A stretch of 64,000 nt of DNA from Marasmius tenuissimus (taxonomy: Eukaryota > Basidiomycota > Agaricomycetes > Agaricales > Marasmiaceae). Where the stretch lies: the NCBI GenBank assembly GCA_029532415.1, contig JAQOTA010000042.1:744001-808000 (forward strand), read 5' to 3'. The notes below the pieces were generated by a model, which saw nothing but the letters and a program-made list of their open reading frames with translations, was not told the DNA's origin and did no database searches. Position 1 is the stretch's first letter. Each line of letters starts with the position of its first letter. Positions 23,301 to 34,997 of the stretch are shown here, in pieces. Position numbers and translations under genes: made by a program.

Positions 23301-25090
23301 CTACGACTTCTAGCGTTGAGTCTGAGATGGCGTCGGATCAACTCCAACCACTCTACTCACGTACTTCACCGCCACGACGTCAACGCTCATATCCACTACT
23401 ACCCTAGTGGTTCTGCCGTCCTTTCCCTCGAACACCAGTCCATAATGTTCCGGATTTCACCATTCGATTCACATTACCTCAAAACACGTCCCTCGGCAAG
23501 CTCCTTATACCTAAAGAATTCTAGCAATTGGAGTATCCGCCCAATGTAGTGCCAAAGAATGGTAAGTGTTATCCTATCCGCTGTCAGGTGTGTGAATTCT
23601 GCTGTCATCGTCCTTGCGGTTTGGGTTACACGCTAGCTACGTCTGCAGCAAAGCTCACGCAACTCATCCACCGAAATGATTGAGAGACGGTCTCATCAGG
23701 AGCCCTCCTATCTAAGTTCTACAGAAGGAATCTTGTGTGTTCAAAACAAGAACCGCTGTTTGGTTACTTCCCGACGAAGTTGGGGGTGTTTATTTTCAAT
23801 CCTCCTCTGAACTCATCTCCCAAGTAGCAACACATTATTACGGCCTGATTATCATCGTTCTTTCGTAAAATCGAGCGCACTCTTCGGGCGGATCAATGAC
23901 AGGCAAACAATTGAAAAGGTTGGGTATGGCTTAGCCGAACTCTAGTTTGATGGTCGAGCCCCCTATGAATCAAGTGGGTTTTCACGTTCTATCCTCGACC
24001 TTCTCCCCTACGATCACATCCAGCACTCTTTTCTGGTCTGTTCCCTCTTGGGTTGACCACAAAGACATTCTCTGAAGCCAACCATTAAATCATTTCCGCA
24101 TCACTCACCTAGTGCAGTATCGACTCCTTTTTCTCCTTCGATATGGTGCCAATTATGCTTTCAAGACACTGGGTCTCATCAGCATTGTCATCACACCATT
24201 TAATAACCAGAATGATAATAGTAGGTACGGTGCTTTTCCCTCTCTCCCGTCTAACCAGCTAGCAATCTCAACGCATAGCTACTAGCTCTTCTGGCTGTCT
24301 TTATGGTGACCTCAAATCGATATTTCATACCATATTTCAAATATGAACGTAGTTCGCCCTACACGCCCTACCGCTCGGTCATCTTAATATCAACCATACC
24401 GGTCCATATCCTCACGGCCGGGCATCCGCCTACATGAGCTTGACGAAAGTACGTACCTCTTTGTTTTGGGTGGAGGTGGGTTGGGATTTTGTTTGTCAGT
24501 GTCTTCGCTCTTGGTCCTTATTGATACGGTATCTCACCGAGCGAAGTCTACCTATTTGACGCACACACTCCTGATTTTCAGAGTGGGCTGTACTGGGCCA
24601 ATCCAGGAGCTAGGGTTGCTACGCCTGGTAAAGCCGTTAGTATTGACGATACCGTCTGCAGCAGGCCCTAGTCCCTGAAATGAGACAAATCCGTTGCATC
24701 GTGGTCGTATCCTGACGGAAGGGATGACAGTCATGGTTGAAAGAAGCTAATACTGTCCCCATCTCTTGCTCCGAGCCAACGTTTAGAAGGGGGTCGCTGC
24801 ATCCCTTTCCCCCGCTTCTACTCGGTGATTCTGCGATCACGGTGAATTCAAGGCGAGGGCTGCTATGTCCGGTCGCCTTGGGAATCCCCAAAGTACGTGA
24901 GTTTAGGAGCTATTCGGAAGTTGTAGATGTGTAGCTAAACTTTTACCCAGCCATAATCGGTTTTCGGTTCTTCAATTGCAAATAATACATTTGAATTCAT
25001 AGCGTGTTCCCGATTTATCCTACAGATCTTCAACGACGAGAAAGTCCCAATTGTTCGAATGGTCATTCCAACTCATTGAATCCATAGGTT
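23301..25090. other. Unassigned region right of F2-C
   Basis: A plus-strand ORF (23250-23549, 99 aa) starts divergently from F2-C in the position where F3 begins in other modules, but its sequence is not clearly F3. Plus-strand readings at 24466-24678 and 24737-24934 are short and share nothing with other modules. The F3 locus expected here is missing or unrecognisable. Confidence 0.25.
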
Positions 25091-25379
25091 GCTCCTCAGT
25101 GCCACTATCCCACTGTGAGGAGGCCTCGGCTAGAGCATAGGGTTGAGAAAGCAATCACATATAACCTTCGGGCTGTATTCGTACCGTTGCAATCAGCACC
25201 GGCCGCTAATCCTGTGGCCAAAAGGTGGGTTGGCATGCCTTGACTACTCATCAAAGTATGATTGTGCGAGAATGTCAACGGAAACGTGATCGGATTGTTA
25301 TTTGAATCTGGACTTGTCAATCAGCCACCGAGTGACACCAAAGGAGACCTCAGTCATGATTTGGACAACTTACCCACAT

Positions 25380-25545
25380 ATGAGTCTATAAGCTCCTCAA
25401 TCCTTTGATCGTGAGGATTGCCTGTAGCAAGTATGAGGATGTATTAGAGACGAATGAAGTGAGAAGTACACACCCCGTATTAACTCGGGATATCCGTGAT
25501 CTTGAGCGTATTGCCTCCCATTTGACTCGTAACCCTTGTCTATTG
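25380..25545 (-). pseudogene. F1 fragment (exon 9/10 junction)
   Basis: On the minus strand this contains the end of F1 exon 9 (GYPELIRG type reading), the intron, and the exon 10 start with the G-[DN]-P-H-D-x-R motif. The match stops abruptly near 25545, where other copies continue into the KGYES reading. The fragment lies outside the regular module order and is too short to be functional. Confidence 0.6.
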
Positions 25546-25744
25546 GTGCGGCGTACCTGTTGGAGACGTACGGTTGAGTGGGAACCCCACTCGTAACCCC
25601 ACACAGCCGTTTGTAGTACCCGTGCTAAGTGCGTCTGCTGCGATCAGAGCAGAACCCGAGCATCCCACGTTACCGAGCCCTCTACTTGTCCGCGTCAATA
25701 CATACTGGGTGCAGAAACTCATGACTTCAGGGAGAGATTTAAGA

Positions 25745-26191
25745 TTAACGTGAAAACTTATGTGGGGAGAATTTTCCGCAATTCTTGTGACCCACGCAAG
25801 AGATATCCCTCACGAGAAAGAAATTTGATAGAAAGTCCAAACCTGGCCTCTCTATCCTGTTTCTGTCCATTTCCGGTATCAAATAACTCTTGCCTGTGTT
25901 CCGCCACTTATGCTGAGATCTCCCCGCATAAATCTCAGCATCAGTTTCACATATCTCTGGAAACTTACGCAATCCTGCACCTAGTGACAGGATATCTTTT
26001 AAAAATCCGATCGAGCTGTGGTCCCGGGCCGTGTGAGCCCTCACCTCAGTATTTCGAACTTGGCCGAAGTCGGAGCGATTTCGCGGGAGGTATGGCGAAC
26101 GTGCTTGATTGATTGCCAAGGGGCTGCTGTATGATGGAGTGAGGGAATGATGGTAATGGAGGTCAGTCGATGGTGGTTTTGTGAGGGTCAA
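25745..26191 (-). CDS. Uncharacterised 148 aa ORF
   Basis: Open from ATG (26191) to stop, with a charged middle part. The plus strand is also open over most of the same region (25750-26112, 120 aa), so at least one of them is an artefact and neither is supported by conservation in the window. No domain is recognised. Confidence 0.15.
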   Translation of the reverse strand: MTLTKPPSTDLHYHHSLTPSYSSPLAINQARSPYLPRNRSDFGQVRNTEVRAHTARDHSSIGFLKDILSLGAGLRKFPEICETDAEIYAGRSQHKWRNTGKSYLIPEMDRNRIERPGLDFLSNFFLVRDISCVGHKNCGKFSPHKFSR

Positions 26192-28124
26192 TAGATGGTG
26201 ATTGCTTGAATATACCGCTCGTGGTCAGGTGTGGATAGCGTCATCCTGTATGAGGCTGAGTTTGCCACAATACTCGGGACTTTCCTGTTTTGCTTGTACT
26301 GATCATCAGATATCAGTGATTTTGATTATACGCGTCCGAAGCATTATTCCGGGATCAAAAGCTCTGCTATCTCGCAATATGATGGTTTAGGGTTTGGTTG
26401 ATTCCTGCTCCATAAACTTGGTCTGTTCTAGGCATCTCTTCTAATTTGCACATCTGATGTTACTAGGTGAGTCTACAGAAGGATTTCTGGATCACGGACC
26501 AACATCTAAGCAATTGTACAGGTACCAGTAGCCGTCCTTCTGCGGCAACTTTGGCGCACATTTCCCCGTCCCGAGGCAATGTACTCACTATCGCCAGTAT
26601 CCGTTGTGTTTTGTGCGGTCTTCAGCATCCGTATTTTGACCAGGTTTGCATTATAACAACATATAAGGCTTATGTCGCAAGACTCTCGTAGAATTCTGTT
26701 CTGGCTCTGAGCAGAAACCCGGATATATAGCCACCACAATAACTCCTATTGCGGTCGAACATGGTGATCATCGAAACCAGGGAACCTACACCTTCATGCC
26801 TTGTGATAGGATCAAAATGCAACATCATCTTAGGTCAAGCCTTTATTCAGTTGGGTGTACGTCACTTTCGCTATCGAACGAACTGAACCTGTGTAACGAG
26901 CTGCTCAACTTCGGTGTTTTTGCATCCTAAAGGTTCTCCCTCCTGTCTACGGTCTGTTCCTCGCTGTTTGAATCGTCGAATCAACTGACCTTTCTTGTTA
27001 GTCACTCACCTCGTACTATACGGAGTCTCCTTCTCGGTCCTTGTCAAGCGCAGCTCAGGGCGGCTCATCTGGCCATGGTGGGCCGGTCCGCCAAAAAGCT
27101 CAAAGGCGCCCAATAATGTCATTGTAAAATGAGTGGGTGGCGCATCAACAAAACCGTACTTCTAGTGCCCCGCGTTGCAAATTCTCACGCGCTGGTGCCC
27201 CGCAAACTGTCTAATCAACTTTCGCAGGCTTGGTTTGTTCTAGCTCTTTCTGAGGCCTGGTCTTGTACATCAAACAAGATTTGGCCGAAAAATTTCTTTA
27301 AGGACCCCCGAGGGGGACTAACTACCCACCCGGATGTCCGGGATCCATGGCCCTCTCCTTGAGGTAGTGCCCAACCAAAGACTGTGGAGAGGTGGACGCG
27401 TAAGCCATTATCGATATTAGCACTATTCGAATCAATGGCCAGTAACACTCGCTAGCTGAACCTCAATATTTAACTACTACTGGCATCCGTTGAGCATCCG
27501 CGACGAGTTTTTGTTACCGAGATGCCGGACACAGTGCGCTTCTACTGTCCCGCAGTCATCGACATTCCTCTGATGATTCAGGAGACTGGTACTCGCCCTC
27601 GGAAGAGCGGTATTGAACTAGTTTCCTTGTATTCCTTGTAAACCATACTGTCACAAATCATAATTTTTAGTGCAATAACTTGCAAGACATACGTATGGCT
27701 CGGTGAAGGAGGTGCAAAGGGGGGGAAGAAAATCCAACGCCAATCGGCCCTGGGCTGGGACTAAGAGCCGCCAATACCTTGTTTCAACTTCAATACCAGC
27801 CTCTCCTCACACCACAATCTCCTTCTGTATACAATAAACAGGTCATAAGCTCACGCTATCTTACCTTTGGCACAGGGAAATCACTGTAATTCCTACCAAT
27901 GACAGCAAGATCGACTTGAAACTAATGGGACACTCAGTATGCCCCTCCGGTCTGACAAAGAAGCTTTTGAACGAGTAGGCCATGAGTTCAACTGAGGACG
28001 TTTCTGGAATCTGAGAGACAGATACAGTCTTTACATATTCAAAGTTTACATTAAGACCAACATAACACATTACATAAAACCCCCAGTAGCATAGTGAACC
28101 AGGGACATGAGTGCCGGGCAACCT
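26192..28124. other. Unassigned region left of the 7TM gene
   Basis: Only short ORFs without shared sequence are present, for example plus 26467-26691 and plus 27129-27362. A stretch at about 27285-27365 is rich in short palindromic words such as 'cccccgaggggg' and 'catccgggt'-like pairs, which suggests a decayed repeat. The 3' UTR of the seven-transmembrane gene likely lies near 27870-28124. Confidence 0.25.
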
Positions 28125-29746
28125 TCACACGATTGTTTCGTCCATCTGCCTGGTGTCCCGACCAATCCCGTTCTTGACACTTTCACACCCTGCGTGCAGT
28201 CTATTCTCTGTCATCGCCATCGAAGATGGAGCATCGTAGACTTGAACCGTGGGAAGCACTGGACTGGCAAAATTCTCCATTCCTGCCACGGTGTCGGTGA
28301 ATCTCAATGTCGACAAAGCACGCCCTCCCCGAGTACTGTGCTCCTGCACTGCGTTAAAAATCTGAGCTCGGACAAGCATAAGGGTGGGTGCAATTCCCTC
28401 GCGGCGTGAAGAAACGCCATCAGGCTCCTTGTTCGACGCAAATATAGAGGCGCACTCACCGCAATCAAGGTAACTGTCGGGTAGAAATCGATTGGATAAC
28501 CGTTCAACTTGTCGACATTCTGGTATATGCCAACATAGGCAACGATGAAGATTGGGTAAATAATCCCGGATTCAAGGCTACGGTGTTTCAAAGTCGTGTG
28601 AGACTCCGAGACGTGACGGCCCGGGGAGTATATCTGTTGACCTACATTATGGTCACGGTCCTCTGGTACAGCCATGAGATACCGTGCCCCAGGATTTCTC
28701 GTGCCTCTCTAGTTATCCACCAGAGTCTTGCCGCTTCGGATAAAATGTAAGGCGACAACGTTGCCTCACGAGACAACGAACTAACCGGTCATCAAGGTGA
28801 TTAGAATGTTTACAGCAGTATAAGCACCCGTGTAACCTAGACGCATGTCGGATCCGAGTGTGTAGATTCGGAAATCTGATCTGGCTCCAACTATTTCCAC
28901 GCTTGCAGCAATAAGCCCGAACACTTTAACTGTTCGTCAGTCTTAAGTGTAGACTGGGAATGGCGAGGCACTACTTGCAATTTGTGGCAGAGGCGAGAAC
29001 CAGGAGGGGAATTCCGACGCGTTTTCGCCTGTCCCAGATCACGTAGCACCTGTGAATCTTTGGAATAACTGAGCTCTGTTTGAAGACTAGCGATTGCGAT
29101 TGAATTACAAGCGTCATATCGGCGAGAGAACTGGATCAATATAATCAGCGACTGAGAGCCACAGTAGAGACTTTGAATTACTTGGCCAGGATGGCGACAA
29201 TACTCCATATTGCGCTGAAAATGGACGAGAATAGTCGGTATAATGACTGAACAAAAGGGTATGCACTTGAATAGCTTACTCATCTGCAGATCTGAGGGGG
29301 TCGTCCGTTACATATTCGATGAGCTCGCTGTCGTCGTTGGTTTTGATCGCGTTAAAAAAGATGACAGACTGGCGAACAGCGGATTGAGTGTAGAAGACTA
29401 TGTTGAGGGTTCCAAGTGCAAAAAGCAGTATGGTGGAGCCTAGATACAGGCTGTGCGTTCTGTTAGCCGTTGGACCTTGTCTGTATTTCTTGAACGTGAC
29501 GTTGAGACAGAGTATGAAAAGCAGGATGTAAAAACCTGTGGATCAAGACTGTCAGAAGACTCAACTAGTCACAAGTAGGAGCCTATCGTTGACCATAAGC
29601 CAGGAACATAACCTAGTCGTGAATTAGTTTAACCATGCTTTCAGTTGTAAGCTGATCCGCACCCAACTCACCAAGAGGGTTGTAATAGGATAAATCACAA
29701 TATTTTCGAGGGAGAGAAGACTTGAGAAAGGGACGTATTTTGGCAT
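28125..29746 (-). CDS. Seven-transmembrane fungal membrane protein, 368 aa, intact
   Basis: Ten exons can be joined in phase: 29746-29672, 29612-29594, 29535-29280, 29214-29182, 29130-29109, 29057-28979, 28929-28786, 28733-28646, 28577-28460 and 28397-28125. The chain has several hydrophobic helices: VMFLAYGFYILLFILCL, a stretch with STILLFALGTLNIVFY, the conserved block ADMTLIHRCYVIW followed by basic RRKRVGIP and LLVLASAT, then WWITREAREIL, LESGIIYPIFIVAYVGIY and TLIAGIAPTLMLVRAQI before a hydrophilic tail. This pattern is typical of a large, mostly unnamed agaricomycete serpentine membrane family of unknown function. The intron after exon 6 uses a GC donor (GCAAGT) if the frame is kept. 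It is single-copy and outside the F1/F2/F3 array. Confidence 0.82.
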
Positions 29747-29896
29747 GGCTTCTAAGAAAGGAGGGAGAGAAAGAGAAATGGGGGTCAGCGCAAATGGATG
29801 ATTATCGTGTTCGAGTTCTTAAAAGTGGGTAAGCTTGGATTGCAATCTTGATGGATGGAACCACATCAGAACAATCATTAGTAATGCCTGAGCTTT

Positions 29897-30283
29897 ATGG
29901 CTAGCCCCACAGGATACTCCATGCCTTGCCTACCTGATGTTACTGCAAGTGGGCCGTATGCTGCGTTGCTATCGTGCGTCGAGATCATCATAACGGATGA
30001 ATTTATCAAAAACTCCTCAATAGGACTGAGAAGTAAGCCCCACATGACGCGAGCCAGTCTTGATTGTTTCCTCCTGCTCTTTTTATCTTCTGAGCAATTG
30101 CGGGTGCATTTCGCGTTGCCAGTGGCCGCATATTGTATTTTGTCAGTCTCCCGATGGACAAGGCACCAAACCAAAACCTTGAATCGTGGCTACGAGCGAC
30201 ACAAACTCACCAATACACCAGGGAGAACCCTATTCTTTGGCTGTGACCAAAGATTCGCGGCCAAAGTAGGGTTTGGATGGTGA
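29897..30283 (+). CDS. Uncharacterised 128 aa ORF divergent from the 7TM gene
   Basis: Open plus-strand frame starting about 150 bp from the 7TM start codon, with a hydrophobic stretch around LDCFLLLFLSSEQ. It may simply overlap the shared promoter region. A minus-strand frame (30174-29878) covers the same bases. No similarity recognised. Confidence 0.18.
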   Translation: MASPTGYSMPCLPDVTASGPYAALLSCVEIIITDEFIKNSSIGLRSKPHMTRASLDCFLLLFLSSEQLRVHFALPVAAYCILSVSRWTRHQTKTLNRGYERHKLTNTPGRTLFFGCDQRFAAKVGFGW

Positions 30284-30339
30284 AACGTGTGCAGCCTGTT
30301 AGATGCAATGCGATAATCCTTCATAAAATAAGAGCAAGG

Positions 30340-32101
30340 AGTGAGTAAGATGAATCATTGAGCAAGACCGTGTAGGTCAACTAAATCTTGTTTCATAGTG
30401 GTGTCACCATTTTAGATAGTAACACTGAACCTGGGTACAGAAATGCTCAGGAACAACACGCCTTGAACTGGGCCTTGACTGAAAGTTGTATGCTATGTAG
30501 TTTTGAGTTGATGACCCTGGCATAAGGTGGAGCAGGGGATATCCAGGTGTCTTGAATCCAGTGAATCGGTGCCTGGTTGCAACAAGTGGAGCATCACCTA
30601 CACTTTGGCTTAGTGGACCATCAAGATTTATACTTAACATCTTTGAAATACTCAAGGGGGGTTGGGGGACTTGGGGTAGCATGTAATCTTTGCTGTGAAG
30701 GGAGTGATGGGAGGACTGGATCCGGGATATCACTAATACAATTACATTGAGAGGGGTCTAGTTAAAATGATTACAGTCATTTGACAAAAAAAGAAAGGTA
30801 AGAATAAGGAAGGACATCACTTCTGTGCACAATTGTGCTTAGGAGATGTCAAAAAATCTGTGGGATAGCTCCCCAATAGATGAGAATCTGGTTAGATTCC
30901 TGGGTCCTTCACTTCAAAGGAGCTCCTGCCAATGTTTCTGCCTAGGACTTGGCCTTTCCTACTGAAGCTGCAGTTCTTGTGCATCTTGGCTTGTGCTCAC
31001 TACAATGACATTGTGGAGCTTGTAAAGACAGTGAAAATTCAATAGTACAGGTCATTTTGTGTGAAGTTGCTCAATCCCTCTCAGTGTAGCTGTCAAGAAT
31101 ATAGGGCCGCTGAGAGCAAAGGCTGGATTCAGGACATATACCATCTGATATTGAAGCCAGAAACATACACATATCAGGGGTTTTGTCATCCATGTTTTTT
31201 CAGTATGGGCTCTGTTCAATAGCTGTGCCAATAGTTCTGGCAAGTTTTGTGATTTGTTTGTGCTTGAGTTTTGGTTTGGTTTAGTGTGAAAAAACACTGT
31301 GATCTCCTACTGAATGGATAGCAAGGGGGCACACACTTGACAAAAAATCCCTCTGTAACAGGTGTGTTTTCTCCAGCTCTAAGGGTCAAGGTTTTGGGGT
31401 TTTAATAATGCAAGAGATGATCCCAACAAATAGACACAGACGATCCTGACTGTTCTAGACGTAGTGAAGTGTCCTTCAGTGCAATAAGAACCCCTGAAAT
31501 TGTCCTGATTAAAGGTGTTTTGTTGTGACTAGGCCTCCTAACAGTATCCCAATGGAGGTTGGTTGTTCTTTCAGGTTATGAGGATGGTTGCAACTGCAAA
31601 AGATGTAATTCTACAGCCTTTAACAACAAGAAGAGATGGTCAGTACAATTGGTTCCAACTATAGAGCACACCTATGAGCTTGTTGTCTGAACAGAGTAGG
31701 GAGCAAGAGAAGTAAATAACAGCTAAGGTGTAAACTGATGCACATGGTGTTTCTAGCCAGCTTATATAGGTTTTGGGATCTGATTGTTGGGTTGTATAGG
31801 TTAGAATTGATTTAATACAGCACAAAATGGTTATTCTAAATGAAATATCCAATCATGAGAAGATATTTTAAAAATTTAAAATTATTGCAAAGAATGTCCT
31901 ATATGGAGTGGAAAAGCACATTGTCCTAGAGTTCAAGAGAAGAATTGTGTAAAGTACAATGTGTGATTGGACTACTCATTGGGACAGAGTATGACCCAGA
32001 TACGTGTGTTGCTGTAATGTGTCTGTTTTCTCCAGCTCGGGTTGGGGGTTGTTTTGGGGTTTTTATAACATGAGAGATGATCCTGACAAATAGACACATT
32101 C
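30340..32101. repeat. AT-rich transposon-derived sequence
   Basis: Base composition changes to AT-rich and only short frames occur. Two related stretches of about 90 bp lie in direct orientation at about 31362-31452 and 32012-32103, sharing 'ttttctccagctc', 'gagatgatcc' and 'caaatagacaca'. The second has inverted ends (AATGTGTCT at the left, AGACACATT at the right). This is probably the left flank or a nested insertion of the copia complex. No LTR matching 43195-43456 was found here. Confidence 0.5.
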
Positions 32102-32660
32102 TCAACGAGCCATAAACTCGGCTTTCTTCTTTTTGACAAAGGCTTTGTTGGGTCGAAGGAATAATGCATTGTTGACATAGATCAAAGCAATACATTCTTC
32201 ACCAGTCTTGTGATCTTTGCAGATAAAGAGACCTGCATCAGAAGTTAAGCATTTGAAGCCCATTACTTCCATGGACAAGCTGAGGGCACGCCACCACTCA
32301 AGAGGGGCTTGCTTCAGTCCATATAATGCACGGCAAAGGCAATAGACTTTGCCTTCCTGACCGTTGACTTTGAAACCTTCAGGTTGATCCATATAGATCT
32401 CTTCTTTAAGCTTGCCATAAAGGAAGGCGTTCTTCACATCCAATGCCTGAATGTGCCAGTTCTTGAGAGCTGCTAATGCGAGTATCATCTGTACAGTTTC
32501 AAACTGCAGAACTGGTGAGAAGACCACGTCAAAGTCAACACCTTCGACCTGAGGAAAACCCTTGGCAAAAAGTCAAGCTTTCTTTTGACCATCTGACTTA
32601 ATGTCAAACACCCATCCATTTTTGACAGCCCTGTGACCTTTAGGTAGGTCAACCAATTCA
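32102..32660 (-). pseudogene. Copia reverse transcriptase fragment
   Basis: Contains the RVT_2 hallmarks AALKNWHIQALDVKNAFL, LKEEIYMDQPEGF and LYGLKQAPLEWW. In copia elements the catalytic motif YVDDxL follows; here the matching place reads LIYVNNALF, so both aspartates are changed to asparagine. The upstream part (GHRAVKNGWVFDIKSDG) is in the same frame but is interrupted by a stop near 32572. The coding sequence ends at 32102, before RNase H. Confidence 0.85.
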
Positions 32661-33058
32661 AAGACCTTGCGCTTGAAAAGAGCCTCTAGTTCATTGTGGC
32701 AAGTGGCCTTCCATTCTCTCTGCTGCTCAGCTGGCAGCTTCAGTATGTCATGGAGAGTCTACTCTGGAACATTAGACATATTGGTGAGGTCATTGTGAAT
32801 GGGAACTGCCTGATTTAACAGATGAATCACAAATCCTACTCCCCCTTCCTGGGATAATTGTTGCACTAAGCTATTGGGCTGACTCCCCTTGGAGTTACAC
32901 ATGGTAGACAAACTGGCACATTTAGTCCCAGGAACCTTTCTAGGTCTGCCTCTCCTACAAGTAGTAGGTGGATCCATGGGTTCTCTATCACCTGTGGCAT
33001 CTCTCCATGTAGAATTTCACTCCATATCACACACAATGCACAAGGGATTATTTGGGTC

Positions 33059-34085
33059 TCATTGTTCACCAAATACATTATCAGGTTGCTTAGTACCCGT
33101 CTGATTTCTGCCTGAACACCTTGGAGGTGGAGTCTGCTCTTGTCCACCCACTGGTGTAGGTGGCCTGGGAGGCTGAATTGGAGGATCAGGATTATGATGT
33201 TGATGTTCACCCTTAGGTACAGGGCCATCTCTAAACACATACACTGCACATCTGAAGACTCGGAGATCTGAAACATCTGGTGCACTGCTGTGCAACTTCT
33301 CATGTGGGGTCAACCAACATAAACGCTGGGACAGTGTTGTGCAACACACAGAATTCCCACCAAGAAGGTGGAAGACAAGCATCAAAGCAAAGAGCTTGAG
33401 CTTTCTCGACAATGTTCTGATTGAACCATTCTGCACAACCATTCTCTTCCGATGTATATGGAATACTGGTCAGAATTTTGATACCATGCTCCTTCAGTAC
33501 ATCATCAAAAGCATCTGATTTGTACTCTCCCCCTCCCTTGGACATCCATCCCTTAATATCAACACCAAATTGCACCTTCACCATAGCAATAAAGTTATGG
33601 AGCATCTTGACAGAATCAGATTTGCGTTGCATGAGCATTGTCCAGCCATGTGAAGTACAGTCATTGACAAATGACATATACCATTTGTATTTGTGGTATG
33701 ACTCAGTGGGGAATTGTTTGAGGTCAGAGTGGACTTTCTCGAAGGGTTTCAAGGCATGGGTAGTGGAGTCAGGGAGCGATCTGGAGTGCATCTTTCCTTC
33801 TGCACATCCTTGGCATAATCGGGTTTTCTTCGGTTTTCTGTCAAATTCCGGGAAGTTCTTAGTATGCTTCCGAGCTTTATCCAGAGCCTTGTCTGAACAA
33901 TGTCCGAAACATCTGTGTAGAACCTTGTAGTCAACTTTATCTATTGTTGACTTGGCCATTAAGCTACGAGCAGAGGCTTTCTGCGAGCTAACCCAAAAAA
34001 TGGTTTGACCAGCCGTGAGCAGATACAACACCAATGATTGGCATCGACCCTTATTTGCTAGACGACCTGCGTACTTGTAGACCAC
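33059..34085 (-). pseudogene. Copia GAG-pre-integrase and integrase, frameshifted
   Basis: The first part (34085-33300) has a zinc-binding arrangement (HRCFGHCS, then LCQGCAEGK) and the integrase core with FEKVHSDL, GWMSKGGGEYKS and TSEENGCAEWFNQ. The usual core is D, D, E. The first Asp and the Glu are visible, and the second position is replaced in the SKGGGEY stretch (normally a D before the GGEY). A frameshift near 33320 leads into another frame carrying TPHEKLHSSAPDVSDLRVF, continuing to 33059. It is not functional. Confidence 0.8.
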
Positions 34086-34088
34086 CTT

Positions 34089-34697
34089 TCAAGAATTCTC
34101 CAAGCGAGAGAAGTTGAATTGACAGAAGTGGAACATAATAGACAGGATAGAGTTGCGTAATGCATTTCTCCATACGACTGTCAGATCCTTCAACAGAATG
34201 GGAAATGAACACAGTCCCTTTTCCCTTGACTTGGATGGGATTTGGATAGGGTTGCCCTTCTGTGCAGTGTTTAGCTGCGATCCATTGTTCATGGGTTCAT
34301 ACTCGGCAAAATCTTTGAGATCATAAGTGAAGTGCAATGAAGCACCTGAATTGACGATCCACTCTTGCAAGCTTCCAGTTGCCTTCTTTCCCTTACAATT
34401 GGCACATGTGGCAAAGTGATCACCAATATATTGTGCAAATTTCATACAGGACACGATACTTGAACTACTACGTTTAGAAGCAGCTAATAGAGCAGCGCAC
34501 TGTAGGTTCCTATCGATGTTAGAAGAAAGACTGAGATAAGGCACTTGCCTGTCATCATCAGATTCATTAGATCTGATGGAGACCGAATCGTACTCAACAT
34601 TGTCGGAAAAACTAACAGGATCTGCAATTTTGCTGTCAACATCCATGGCACTTCCACCTGCAATCTCTGTACGCAAAGAATTGTTAACAGTGTTCAA
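34089..34697 (-). pseudogene. Copia protease region
   Basis: The reading EWIVNSGASLHFTYDLKDF matches the copia aspartic protease motif, normally DSGAS-H-x-T. Here the catalytic Asp reads Asn. It follows a partial zinc-knuckle-like stretch (CANCKGKK). Stops separate it from the gag part on its right at about 34700-34990. Confidence 0.75.
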
Positions 34698-34997
34698 TGC
34701 AATACGATCCTCACGCTCAGAGTCGGAGTTCTCATAGAAAGAATCATAGAGGTCATAAACCTTCTCAACGCTCTTAGCACGCTTTGCAGGTCAAGCAGAG
34801 GAGAAGGGACCATCAATACAATGCTTAAGGGAGGAAGAGGAAGCAGTTGCATATCCCTGTTCTATAGGTTCAAGGACGTGGGCATACTTGGGAACACCAA
34901 GACAATTGGCAAGATTGCGAGCAGCCTGAGCATTCCCAAAAACAGTACCACTAGAAGTAGCACCAGAGAAACACTGCATGTGGAGTGGATCCCGGGA

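Noticed and set aside
27100..27370. Possible MITE around 27.1-27.37 kb
   Set aside because: Short palindromic words are present, but I could not find paired terminal repeats or a target duplication.
33421..33930. Plus-strand ORF of 169 codons
   Set aside because: Antisense to the copia integrase reading, which has clear family motifs.
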